A stretch of DNA of 64,000 nucleotides, taken from NCBI GenBank assembly GCA_040222275.1, contig JAVKDJ010000036.1:1-64000 (forward strand), written 5' to 3'. Source of the DNA: CAXBNB01 sp040222275. Its GTDB lineage: Bacteria > Bacteroidota > Bacteroidia > Cytophagales > Cyclobacteriaceae. Made by a program: the position numbers and the translations under genes. Positions within the stretch are counted from its first letter, which is position 1. Each line of letters opens with the position of its first letter. Under the pieces are notes generated by a model. The model searched no databases. It worked only from the letters and a program-made list of their open reading frames with translations, and was not told the origin of the DNA. Positions 26,517 through 35,499 of the stretch are shown here, piece by piece.

Positions 26517-28036
26517 AAACTTGTTCCTCTTTGTTGAAAACCGTTTAACAATTCGGTCAGTTGCTGCACCTTTTCGGGATTATCTGCATACAGGTTTTCC
26601 TGCTCTGCCGGGTCATGGGAAAGGTTGTACAACTGGCCGGGTGTTTCTACAGGTATGCCCGGAATTTTCAGGTTGTTGCTAAATCCTCCTGAGTTTTTGC
26701 CCAGGATCAGCTTCCAGTCTCCTTTTCTTACAGCAAAAGTGCCGTTACCAGAATGGTGAACAATATGTTCCCTTACAGTTTTTTGTTGGCCAAAGAGCAA
26801 TGACGAGATGTCATAACTATCGACCATGCTTTTTTGCGCATCTTCGGAAACCCCCACCAAACCAGCCACCGATGATATGATATCGGTGAGGCAAACAAGC
26901 TGATTGTTGACCGAATTGGAAGCTATTTTGCCGGGCCATGTTGCTATGAAAGGCACCCTGTGTCCACCTTCCCAGGCATCTGATTTCATTCCCTTCCATG
27001 GCCGGCTGGGGTCATGTCCATATTTTTTGACCGATGCAATTGGTCCGCCCATGTTGGTGCCATCCCGCTGGGGCGATCCATTGTCGGATGTGAATACGAG
27101 CAATGTATTGTCGTATTGTCCGGTTTCTTTTAGCACCTTGATCACCTGACCAACCGTCCAATCCACCTCGTGTACAAAATCACCATATAGCCCGGCTTTG
27201 CTTTTTCCTTTAAATTTGTCTGTGGGAGCTATCGGGGTGTGGGGGGCTGTGAGGGCAAAATAGAGGAAAAACGGTTGTTCTGTGTTTGCCTGCTCTCCGA
27301 TATAGTTTACGGCCTTTTCGGTGATCGTTGGCATTACTTTTTCGAGCTCCCACCCGTCGGCCATTGGGCCATACCCTCCATATATGGAATCGGGCTTTAT
27401 CCTGTCGGGGATTTGAACCAGCCTGTCGTTTTCGAAAAAAGTATAGGGGGCAAAATTGGGCACATCATCACCAAAGTAATAATCAAATCCAACCTCCAAG
27501 GGGCCTCCTCCCAGCTTTTTTGAAAAGTCGATTTTTTCCCACAGCATATTTCTTCCCTTCAGTCCATAGTCGCCTATGGGAATGGTATCGTTCATAAACC
27601 CATCGCCCTGATTGGATGGCCAGCGCCAGCCCAAATGCCACTTGCCGACACAGGCTGTGGCATAGCCTTCGGATTTCAGCATTTTGGGCATGGTAAGCTG
27701 GTCGGGTGCGATCAGTGGTTTGTCCCACATCCAAAGTACACTCTTTTTCAGCTCGGTGCGCCAGGCGTATTCGCCTGTAAGCAAACCGTAGCGAGTGGGT
27801 GTGCACACACTGCTTGGGGTATGTGCATCGGTAAATCTCATGCCTTCGGCGGCCAGTTGGTTGATGTGAGGTGTTGGAATTTTAGATTCGTCATTGTACA
27901 CCTGTGGATCACCATACCCCAGGTCATCTGCCAAAATGATAACAATGTTCGGATTTTTCTTTTTTTCCTCACACGCTACTGATAGGAATAGCATAGAGAG
28001 AATAATGGATTGAAAAATGTATTTTATTGTTTTCAT
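26513..28036 (-). CDS. Sulfatase (formylglycine type), lipoprotein
   Basis: A 507-residue sulfatase with lipobox SVAC (Cys22), LADDLGYGD metal site, and CTPTR at 78-82, where Cys78 would become formylglycine; the Thr before Arg is a common variant. Also GKWHLGW, SDNGSPQ, and AWEGGHRVPFIATWPG. Directly upstream of and overlapping L-fuconate dehydratase, which ties it to fucose-containing material. The GxGDP pattern resembles A-type arylsulfatases. Confidence 0.93.
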   Translation of the reverse strand: MKTIKYIFQSIILSMLFLSVACEEKKKNPNIVIILADDLGYGDPQVYNDESKIPTPHINQLAAEGMRFTDAHTPSSVCTPTRYGLLTGEYAWRTELKKSVLWMWDKPLIAPDQLTMPKMLKSEGYATACVGKWHLGWRWPSNQGDGFMNDTIPIGDYGLKGRNMLWEKIDFSKKLGGGPLEVGFDYYFGDDVPNFAPYTFFENDRLVQIPDRIKPDSIYGGYGPMADGWELEKVMPTITEKAVNYIGEQANTEQPFFLYFALTAPHTPIAPTDKFKGKSKAGLYGDFVHEVDWTVGQVIKVLKETGQYDNTLLVFTSDNGSPQRDGTNMGGPIASVKKYGHDPSRPWKGMKSDAWEGGHRVPFIATWPGKIASNSVNNQLVCLTDIISSVAGLVGVSEDAQKSMVDSYDISSLLFGQQKTVREHIVHHSGNGTFAVRKGDWKLILGKNSGGFSNNLKIPGIPVETPGQLYNLSHDPAEQENLYADNPEKVQQLTELLNGFQQRGTSL

Positions 28037-28063
28037 GGTTTGGTTCGTTTACTTAGTTGAACG

Positions 28064-28600
28064 TCAATTCCCCATAAGGTCAAAGTATTTATGTTCATAT
28101 TCAGAGATTTTATTTGTAAGGGAATTAATTCGATTTCGTATTTTAGTTAATGACTCTAAATCGAATTGAACGTATTCTTGGATCAGCTCTCCTTTCTTGA
28201 CTTTAACCTTTATTAGGGTGTAGCCATCTATATCAGCGGTTTCCCATTCAGCATGTACCACCATATTCCGTAGAGTTCCGCACTCCTTCATTTCTCCTAT
28301 GAAATTATCATAACCCTCAATCTCTCTTCCTGCTAACAATTGTCCATGTTCCATATATCTATTGAGAAGATTAACTTTAGATGAATAACTCATTCCAGAG
28401 GTCAAGATTAGTCCAGTACTGTCAGCCCTATCGTTAATCATCTTGCAAAGAAGGCTTGTGAGGCTTTCTTCTAGTGAATTGAAATCAAATATTAAGTACC
28501 CAATTTCTGGAGCAACTGAATCAAGAAATTCATCTATATCATCATTGAGGTTCTTAGTCTCGAATGAATATTGACCGATATTTTTCTCTTTGCGTCTCAT
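28064..28600 (-). CDS. Unknown protein with HEPN-type RxxxxH motif
   Basis: A 178-residue helical cytoplasmic protein with no clear family. Residues 111-116 read RNMVVH, the Rx4H pattern of HEPN ribonuclease-like domains, and the surroundings (ISEYEHKY, LNRYMEHGQLL) are helical. It has no signal peptide, is AT-richer than its neighbours and sits between the GH29 and sulfatase genes with gaps of only 12 and 27 bp. It looks like a foreign defence or toxin-type gene placed in the glycan operon. Function not assigned. Confidence 0.6.
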   Translation of the reverse strand: MRRKEKNIGQYSFETKNLNDDIDEFLDSVAPEIGYLIFDFNSLEESLTSLLCKMINDRADSTGLILTSGMSYSSKVNLLNRYMEHGQLLAGREIEGYDNFIGEMKECGTLRNMVVHAEWETADIDGYTLIKVKVKKGELIQEYVQFDLESLTKIRNRINSLTNKISEYEHKYFDLMGN

Positions 28601-28612
28601 ATTTCCCTACAC

Positions 28613-30847
28613 CTAACGAGTTATCACACCAATCTCAGCAGCTGACAAGGTTGCGTCGTTGTTGACATTGGACAAGCTCGTAAATCGGATGTATTTTGCT
28701 TTAAATGTGTTTTTCAAAAAGACTTCCTGCTTTACCGGGTTGTTTTTGATGTTGCCAAACTCTCCCGATTTTGTCTCCCATGTGGCCCCATCGGCACTCA
28801 TTTCAAACTTATACTTTTTGCATACGCCACCCAGCCCACTTGTACGGGGGGTGTAACTAAAGCCTTTTAGCTCCAGCGTTTCCCCCAGGTCGATTTCGAT
28901 GGTGTGTGGATGATCAGGGGCATTTTCACTCCAGGGTGTATGCCACATTGTGTTGGGGTTGCCGTCTATGGCTTTTTCCCCTTCATAGCCTTTGTGGCTC
29001 GACGATACAGACTTTACCGTCCATTTCGCAGGGCTTACGTCAAACCTTGTCCATACCGTTTCGCTTCTTTCTGTTCCGTCTTTTATTACAGCTATGGCTT
29101 TCACCTCTCCACCTTTTGGCAATGATATAGGTAATGTATAGGGGGTGGAATTCAGATCCGGATCTGTTCCGTCGAGTGTATAGTAGATTTTAGGGTCTGG
29201 TGTTTTACATGAAATCGACACATCACCCTTTTTGTTCCTTGTAATTACCGGGTTCGAAAGCATTTCGGGAGCTTTGTAGAGTTCGAAGGCCGATAGTGTG
29301 GGTGCCACACGGGAAGCCAACACCCTTAGCCGGACTTTTTCGGTTTTCACCATAGGAAACCTTCGGATGTTTTTGTAGCCCACTACCGTGCCTTCGGATA
29401 TTTGCTGCCATGCGCCATTGGTCCACACATCCACTGCAAACGCTTCGATACGCTGGCCTTGTGTTTTTATACATTCCTTCAGCAGCAGCCTGTTAAATTC
29501 TTTCTGACCATCAAGGGCCAGTGTCAGTTCTGCCTGCTCCATACCATCGGCGGGTTTCCAAAAAGTATCTTCATTGCCATCGAGTACATTTTGGGCACTT
29601 GCACCTGCATCCTCACTTGGTTCGGAAGCCCTTGCCCCCTCTGTCAGGTTTTTTTCGAAGGTGTTTGAAATAATCCTTCCCACTTCCCGAAGTGTTTTTG
29701 CATCCTTTTCCGGTATCAATCCCCTCCTGTCTGGTGTGAGGTTGAGTAAAAACACCGTGTTTCCTCCAACGGACCTATACCAGGTGTCCAGTATTTCTTC
29801 TACGGTCTTTACATATTGTTTGTCATCACGGTAAAACCACCCGTGGCGTATGGAGGTATTTGTTTCTGCCGGGTACCAATACAGGAATTTTGCACCTTTC
29901 AATTTATCCCTGCTTCCCAAATCATCTTTGGTCATATCTGGCCAGTCATAACCATCCGGGTGCATGGGTACAGGCAGCACACTCCACTCATTGGCCCTTG
30001 TGTGTCCGGCTTCATTGCCACACCATCTCACATCCGGCCCTTTTATGGCGATAAGGGCATCAGGCTGTAATTTTCCTATCAAGTCGTTCCATGCGTCCCT
30101 GTCGTAAGTCTGGCTTGTCCCTGGTTTTGGGTTGGCTCCATCAAACCACACTTCTACCACATCTCCATATTGGTAAAGCACCTCATACAGCTGGTTCATG
30201 AAAAGGGCGTTGTAGTCATCAAGTTCATATTCATACACTTTGTCTGCCTTTTTTTGTAATTCAGGATCAGATGGGATTTTAACGGGCTTTGGTTTCGATC
30301 CATTGCCATAAGTACCTCCTTCCCGCTCTATTTCACTCAAATCTGCCGGGGACAGATAGACACCAATTTTGATTCCTTCCTTACGGGCCGCCTTTACCAA
30401 ATCCCCCAACACATCTCCTTTGCCTTCTTTCCAGGGAGAGCTTTTCACCGAATGTGCTGTAGTAGTGGTAGGCCATAGGCAGAAACCATCATGGTGTTTG
30501 GCGGTCAGCATGGCCAGTTTCATCCCGGCATCCTTGATCACTGATATCCATTGATTGGCATCAAAAGCCGTGGGATTGAAAACAGTGGGTTCCTCCATTC
30601 CACTTCCCCACTCGACACCAGTAAAACTGTTTGGCCCAAAATGTAAAAACGCAATGTACTCCAGCTTCTGCCATTCGTATTGTTGCGCTGTAGGCACTAC
30701 CCACGAAGATTTTCGTACGATTTCATCAAGGTCGTCACCAGGAGCTACAGCGATTAGGTTGTTCCGTTTTTCAGATGGTTTGTCTTGGTTGCATGCTGCT
30801 GACAGCAACAGAAATAGGGTGAAAATAAAAGGTGTATATTTTTTCAT
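28613..30847 (-). CDS. Family 29 alpha-L-fucosidase with chitobiase-like and F5/8C modules
   Basis: About 744 residues from the ATG at 30847, which gives a lipoprotein signal (LLSAAC, Cys19); the longer frame adds an unlikely 21-residue leader. The GH29 barrel has KHHDGFCLWP (117-126) and VEVWFDGA with nucleophile Asp236. It removes alpha-L-fucose with retention. After the barrel come a beta domain (about 420-520), a chitobiase-like module (KIYYTLDGTDP) and a C-terminal F5/8 type C carbohydrate-binding domain (KAIDGNPNTMWHT ... YIRFTSLS). First structural gene after the TetR regulator. Confidence 0.94.
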   Translation of the reverse strand: MKKYTPFIFTLFLLLSAACNQDKPSEKRNNLIAVAPGDDLDEIVRKSSWVVPTAQQYEWQKLEYIAFLHFGPNSFTGVEWGSGMEEPTVFNPTAFDANQWISVIKDAGMKLAMLTAKHHDGFCLWPTTTTAHSVKSSPWKEGKGDVLGDLVKAARKEGIKIGVYLSPADLSEIEREGGTYGNGSKPKPVKIPSDPELQKKADKVYEYELDDYNALFMNQLYEVLYQYGDVVEVWFDGANPKPGTSQTYDRDAWNDLIGKLQPDALIAIKGPDVRWCGNEAGHTRANEWSVLPVPMHPDGYDWPDMTKDDLGSRDKLKGAKFLYWYPAETNTSIRHGWFYRDDKQYVKTVEEILDTWYRSVGGNTVFLLNLTPDRRGLIPEKDAKTLREVGRIISNTFEKNLTEGARASEPSEDAGASAQNVLDGNEDTFWKPADGMEQAELTLALDGQKEFNRLLLKECIKTQGQRIEAFAVDVWTNGAWQQISEGTVVGYKNIRRFPMVKTEKVRLRVLASRVAPTLSAFELYKAPEMLSNPVITRNKKGDVSISCKTPDPKIYYTLDGTDPDLNSTPYTLPISLPKGGEVKAIAVIKDGTERSETVWTRFDVSPAKWTVKSVSSSHKGYEGEKAIDGNPNTMWHTPWSENAPDHPHTIEIDLGETLELKGFSYTPRTSGLGGVCKKYKFEMSADGATWETKSGEFGNIKNNPVKQEVFLKNTFKAKYIRFTSLSNVNNDATLSAAEIGVITR

Positions 30848-30928
30848 TGTTTTATTTTTTGCAAAAAAATAAAATAGAAATGGTGTGTGTACATTGGTCG
30901 TGCTATTCACCTCTTCTAATAATATTGT

Positions 30929-31570
30929 TCATGTTATACTTTCTGGTTTGGAAAACTCTTCAATAACTGCGCGATATTCTTCTAACCCGGATGTGGTAAA
31001 ATGCGGGGTAATCAAATCCCAAATGTGCCTTACCATTTCTCCTTTTTCACTCAATTCATAATTGGCAAGCACTACCTGCTGGGAGTTCCAGAATGTGATC
31101 AGTATCCTGATGGTATGCTGCAACCTGTTGTAATACCCCGCCACAGGCTCAGGTTTGAGGTAACCAAGTGCCACACACTTTTGTAAGAGTTCGGTCATTT
31201 GATTTTTACGAACCAAAAGGGTGTCCTTGAGCAGCGCATTTACCTTCTCAAAATTCCTTGAGACCTCTAATACATCGAGGTTGAAAAACTTATATTTCGA
31301 CTGAAATTCTTCCAGACGTACCAAAATCCTATGCAAGTAGGCTATGGGATGTTTGATGTCTTCATCACTGCCCGTGTAGTAGGAAGACACCTCTTCACGC
31401 ATCTGTTCATATATGGCGAGCAGCAGGGCCTCTTTGTTGGGAAAATGGTATTCCAGATTGCCATGACTTATCTTGATATCGGCTGCAATATGCCTGCTGG
31501 TCACATTGGACAGCCCGTTTTCATTGTAAAGCCTGATGGCTGCCACTACAATTTTATCCCTTGTTTTCAT
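30929..31570 (-). CDS. TetR-family transcriptional regulator
   Basis: A 213-residue regulator with N-terminal helix-turn-helix (ENGLSNVTSRHIAADIKISH, then GNLEYHFPNKEALL) typical of TetR proteins and a ligand-binding C-terminal domain. It lies 81 bp upstream of the alpha-L-fucosidase gene, same strand. A perfect inverted repeat, TTAGGGC-N4-GCCCTAA, lies 13 bp before its start and is a likely operator, so it may regulate itself and perhaps the fucosidase genes downstream. Confidence 0.92.
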   Translation of the reverse strand: MKTRDKIVVAAIRLYNENGLSNVTSRHIAADIKISHGNLEYHFPNKEALLLAIYEQMREEVSSYYTGSDEDIKHPIAYLHRILVRLEEFQSKYKFFNLDVLEVSRNFEKVNALLKDTLLVRKNQMTELLQKCVALGYLKPEPVAGYYNRLQHTIRILITFWNSQQVVLANYELSEKGEMVRHIWDLITPHFTTSGLEEYRAVIEEFSKPESIT

Positions 31571-31583
31571 GTTGAATATGAAA

Positions 31584-31601
31584 TTAGGGCAACTGCCCTA
31601 A
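31584..31601. promoter_or_regulatory. Candidate TetR operator TTAGGGC-aact-GCCCTAA
   Basis: Perfect 7-bp arms with a 4-bp spacer, 13 bp upstream of the TetR start codon. Position and symmetry suit binding by a dimeric TetR repressor. Confidence 0.6.
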
Positions 31602-31692
31602 ATACAATGTTAGCGATTTATCGGATTAAATCAAATTGGCTGCAAGCATTTTAGAAATTATAGCTGCAAGGATCAGCTCAACCGCTTAGTTT

Positions 31693-33093
31693 CTATTCTA
31701 TCTCCACCTCCCAATCATCGGTGCGAAAGGAAGAGGCGGGAAGTCCTTCTGTGTTGAATAGGTTGGGTTCGGCAATATTGTCCCAGGCGAAACGTACCGC
31801 TATAGGTTCTTTGATCTTTTTCCCGGTCACCACTATGGAACTGCCCTCTATTTTAGCTTTGGCCGGCACGAACTCCCTATTGGCTTCTGCAACCTCAAAA
31901 CCGGTCAACTCACCTCCTTTGGCTACCAGGCCGTTTTCGGCATAGTCGAAATGAAGCCTGATTTTCTTGCCTTCCTGTTTCATCTCTTTAAAAACAGGAC
32001 CAGAATAGGCAATGTCAGGTTTATTGTAGGTTTTGGCCAGGGCCCATTGTGCCAGACGATGGCCTACATCCTGCTTATTAGTGGGGTGAATATTTCCAAT
32101 ATCCCCAATGTCGCTGATCACCACCATGCCTGTATTGGGTACTGTCATCGACAGCAGTTGTGCTTCTCTGAGTAGTACGCCGATATGTGGTTTGTTGTAT
32201 TTGAATGGGGCTATTTGCACATAATAAAATGGGAATTCCTCACCCCATTTTTGTCTCCAATCCGCAATCATAGCCGGGAACAGCTTTCGGTAATTGAGTG
32301 GCGCTACAGTATTGGATTCTCCCTGATACCATATTGCCCCGGTCATACCAAAGGGAATGATGGGTGCTATCATGGCATTAAAAGTTGAACCAGGCTTTCT
32401 CGGCCACCAATCCGACACACCCAACTTCTCCGCATTGGCCTTAAAATCCGGATCATTGTTGACCACCTCTTCGTCTATCCACACTTCTGCCGCCGTACCT
32501 CCCCAGCTCGAGTGAATCAAACCAATGGGTATGCCCAATTTCTTGTGCAGCTCCCTTCCAAAGAAATACGCTGTGCCACTAAAGCTTTTCATCGTTTCAG
32601 GAGTACACACCTGCCAGCTCCCGGTCAGGTCGTCCTGACGTGCATCAGCGGTGGCCTTTTCTACATGAAACAAGCGGATGTTTTGATAATTGGCATTGTT
32701 GATCTCTTCCTGTGCATTGTTGAAAGAGTAGCTATGGGTAGCTGAGGACTCCATGTTGGACTGCCCGGAGCATAACCAAACTTCACCTAGCATCACATTC
32801 TCCAGTTCGATCGTATTGTTTCCTTCTATGCGCACGGTATATGGCCCCCCGGCAGATGCAGTCTCTAATTCAGTTTTCCATTTGGCCCCTCGTCCGGTTT
32901 TAATTTCTACTGTTTTGTTGTTCCAACTGCCAGTAATTTTTACTACTTCGCCCGGGCTTGCCCATCCCCAGATGGCTACAGTTTTGTTTTGTTGAAGCAC
33001 CATGTGCGAACCAAAAACTGCAGGCAATCGCACATCTGCCTTGGCCTGCTGCATGGCTACTGTAACCAGAATGAGTATCAATAATCGTTTCAT
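31693..33093 (-). CDS. Sialate O-acetylesterase-type carbohydrate esterase
   Basis: A 466-residue secreted SASA-domain enzyme (signal MKRLLILILVTVAMQQAKA). An N-terminal beta segment (VFGSHMVLQQNKTVAIWGWA) leads to the nucleophile motif CSGQSNME with Ser112, the IWYQGESNT block, and a His in the late HPTNKQDVGHRLAQW. Despite the name, Bacteroidota members deacetylate many sugars. It lies between the two TetR genes, read away from the efflux operon, and probably deacetylates the same glycan. The 377-bp gap upstream holds the efflux-operon operator. Confidence 0.93.
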   Translation of the reverse strand: MKRLLILILVTVAMQQAKADVRLPAVFGSHMVLQQNKTVAIWGWASPGEVVKITGSWNNKTVEIKTGRGAKWKTELETASAGGPYTVRIEGNNTIELENVMLGEVWLCSGQSNMESSATHSYSFNNAQEEINNANYQNIRLFHVEKATADARQDDLTGSWQVCTPETMKSFSGTAYFFGRELHKKLGIPIGLIHSSWGGTAAEVWIDEEVVNNDPDFKANAEKLGVSDWWPRKPGSTFNAMIAPIIPFGMTGAIWYQGESNTVAPLNYRKLFPAMIADWRQKWGEEFPFYYVQIAPFKYNKPHIGVLLREAQLLSMTVPNTGMVVISDIGDIGNIHPTNKQDVGHRLAQWALAKTYNKPDIAYSGPVFKEMKQEGKKIRLHFDYAENGLVAKGGELTGFEVAEANREFVPAKAKIEGSSIVVTGKKIKEPIAVRFAWDNIAEPNLFNTEGLPASSFRTDDWEVEIE

Positions 33094-33446
33094 AAATAAA
33101 TATTAAGGGCTTTTAACTTTTGTTTGGCAAATCAGGGTTCCACCTGACCAATCCTATTCTGTTTTATTTTCCATAGATTCTCTGCGACGGCTGGTGTTCC
33201 ATCACTTGTTGGTCTATAAAGTTTTTTTTAGGAAAACACTATTTGCAATGATGTCGATTTGAAACATTAAATCAAAGCGATAGATGTTATTTAGGCGAAC
33301 TGTGCGCACGCGATCCTACAAACTACCGACGACAACATGATCTAAAAAAAAACGAGCCATTGTACTTCATCAATTTCTCAAAGCAGGACCTGCTGATATT
33401 TTATTTGATAAACTTTCAACTCCTGCAACCTAAACGTAAGCCGGAC

Positions 33447-33466
33447 GTTTAACAAAATTGTTAAAC
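33447..33466. promoter_or_regulatory. Palindrome GTTTAACAA-aa-TTGTTAAAC, likely efflux TetR operator
   Basis: Perfect 9-bp arms with a 2-bp centre, ending 4 bp before the TetR start codon, so binding would cover the ribosome-binding site or early transcript. AAACGT/ACGTTT arms lie just upstream (33432-33450). The remaining 33094-33430 holds no gene I can support. Confidence 0.65.
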
Positions 33467-33470
33467 AAAA

Positions 33471-34109
33471 ATGTCAATGAGTTCTGAAGAAGTAAAAACG
33501 GAAAAACTAATTAAGGAGCAGGCCAAAATACTCTTCTTTAAAAACGGGTACTTAAAAGCTACCACGCAGGAAATAGCCGACAAGGCAGGCGTGAACCGGG
33601 CATTGATCCACTACTATTTTAGATCACGCGAACAATTACTGGATACATTGTTGGATGAGGCACTATTGGAAAAGAAAGAAAGGGTAAAAAGAATTCTTTC
33701 CTCTGACCTCAGCTTGAAAGAAAAAATTGCTGCTTTCATTAACAGCACCATGGATTATGGAATCGCTTTTCCATACCTGGAAAATTTCATTATAAGTGAG
33801 ATCGCAAGGTGCCCGAAAAAAATCACTGATTTTTGTTCGGTACATAGCGTAAAACCCAGTGACCTGATCAAGGATCAGCTGGAAGAAGAGATCAGGCAAA
33901 AGAATTTGGACCCCATATCTGCCGAGCAATTCATGGTCAACCTGATAGCCCTGTGCAATTACCCATTGCTGGCCAAACCGATACTCCAAACCATTCATAA
34001 TATGACTGATGAGGCGTATGGTCAATTTTTAGTTGAGCGCAAACAGATCATATTTAGTACCATCTTCAAAGAAAGGATGCCTGAGACCATCCCAACGAAA
34101 AACGAGTAA
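33471..34109 (+). CDS. TetR-family repressor of the RND efflux operon
   Basis: A 212-residue TetR protein with helix-turn-helix ATTQEIADKAGVNRALIHYY followed by FRSREQLL. First gene of the operon TetR-TolC-MFP-RND, with 23 bp to the next gene. The palindrome directly before its start suggests negative autoregulation that is relieved by an inducer bound in the C-terminal domain. Confidence 0.93.
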   Translation: MSMSSEEVKTEKLIKEQAKILFFKNGYLKATTQEIADKAGVNRALIHYYFRSREQLLDTLLDEALLEKKERVKRILSSDLSLKEKIAAFINSTMDYGIAFPYLENFIISEIARCPKKITDFCSVHSVKPSDLIKDQLEEEIRQKNLDPISAEQFMVNLIALCNYPLLAKPILQTIHNMTDEAYGQFLVERKQIIFSTIFKERMPETIPTKNE

Positions 34110-34132
34110 ACACCCATAACTTTTAAAATACC

Positions 34133-35470
34133 ATGCAATTCGTATCATTCAAAATAAACACTCTTTTGAGAGGTGTTACCTGGATTATATTGTTCATTCC
34201 TTTTTTGGACCAGGCCCAAAACACGGTAGAAGTACTTGAAAAAGCCACTATTGAGGACATCATACAGTATGCCCTTAAGAATCAGCCGAAAGTAAAACAG
34301 GCCCAGATAGATGAAGAAATGGCTGATCAGGCCATCAAAGGAAAGCTGGCCGATTGGTATCCCCAGTTAAACTTCGACTACAACTACCAGCGTTTTATCG
34401 AACTGCAGTCAAGTGTGATTGGCGGAGAGGTCATTCGGTTTGGAGTTGACAACACTTCGTCGGTCCAATTCACAGCGACTCAGAACATTTTCAACAGCGA
34501 TGTTTTGCTCGCCAGCAAAACAGCCTCCACTGTGCGTTTACAAGCAAGCCAAAACACCTCCAGGAGCAAAATTGATGTGGCCGCCAATGTAACGAAAGCG
34601 GTGTACGATGTGCTGGCCACTACGCAACAAATAAAAGTGAGCGAGGAATCCATAGTTCGCCTGGAGCAAAGCCTCAAGGATGCCAAAAGCAGGTATTCCG
34701 CTGGAATTTCTGACAAAACAGATTTCCAAAGGGCCTCTATCTTGTTAAGAAATGCACAGGCATCCCTGGCCACCAACAAGGCCTCATTACAATATAAAAC
34801 TGATTTTCTGAAATCGCTGATGGGCTATCCCAAAGAAGAGGAATTGATCATAGCTTATGACGAGCATTCCATGGAAAGGGAAATATTGCTGGATACTACA
34901 CAAGCAATCCACTATTCCAGCCACATCAACTACCAAATCCTGCAGACCCAGAAGGAACTTCAGAAGGCCAACCTTAAATACAATCAATGGGCTTACCTGC
35001 CTTCAGTAAGCCTGTTTGGTGCCTATAACCTCAACTACCAAAACAACAGTTTCGGCGAGCTTTATGACAACAAATTTCCTTATTCCTATGTAGGTGCCAA
35101 AGTGAGCCTTCCGCTATTCCAAGGGGGGAAACGGGCTTCAAAGGTACAGGAAGCCAGGCTGGCCAACAGCAGGATCGACTTTAGCCTGATAGATTTGGAA
35201 AACCAGCTGCACGCTGGTTATTCGCAGGCCTTGTCGGCTTATAAAAGCAACCTGGCAATGTATGGCGCACAAAAGGAAAATGTAGCACTCGCACAGGAAG
35301 TTTATGACATCATCAGACTACAATACAACAGTGGTGTGAAAACATACCTGGATGTGACTACAGCCGAAAGCGAATTGCGAACTACCAGGATCAATTATTT
35401 CAATGCCTTGTACCGTGTGCTTGCCAGCAAAGTAGATGTGGAGCAGGCACTTGGTCAAATTATTTATTAA
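34133..35470 (+). CDS. TolC-family outer membrane efflux protein
   Basis: A 445-residue protein with signal peptide and two repeated halves of long amphipathic helices (AQIDEEMADQAIKGKLADWYP ... QASQNTSRSKIDVAANV; EVYDIIRLQYNSGVKTYLDVT near the end). TolC trimers form the outer-membrane and periplasmic channel of tripartite pumps. The companion MFP gene starts 29 bp downstream. Confidence 0.93.
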   Translation: MQFVSFKINTLLRGVTWIILFIPFLDQAQNTVEVLEKATIEDIIQYALKNQPKVKQAQIDEEMADQAIKGKLADWYPQLNFDYNYQRFIELQSSVIGGEVIRFGVDNTSSVQFTATQNIFNSDVLLASKTASTVRLQASQNTSRSKIDVAANVTKAVYDVLATTQQIKVSEESIVRLEQSLKDAKSRYSAGISDKTDFQRASILLRNAQASLATNKASLQYKTDFLKSLMGYPKEEELIIAYDEHSMEREILLDTTQAIHYSSHINYQILQTQKELQKANLKYNQWAYLPSVSLFGAYNLNYQNNSFGELYDNKFPYSYVGAKVSLPLFQGGKRASKVQEARLANSRIDFSLIDLENQLHAGYSQALSAYKSNLAMYGAQKENVALAQEVYDIIRLQYNSGVKTYLDVTTAESELRTTRINYFNALYRVLASKVDVEQALGQIIY

Positions 35471-35499
35471 CAATCAAAAAATCCCCAATATACATACCC

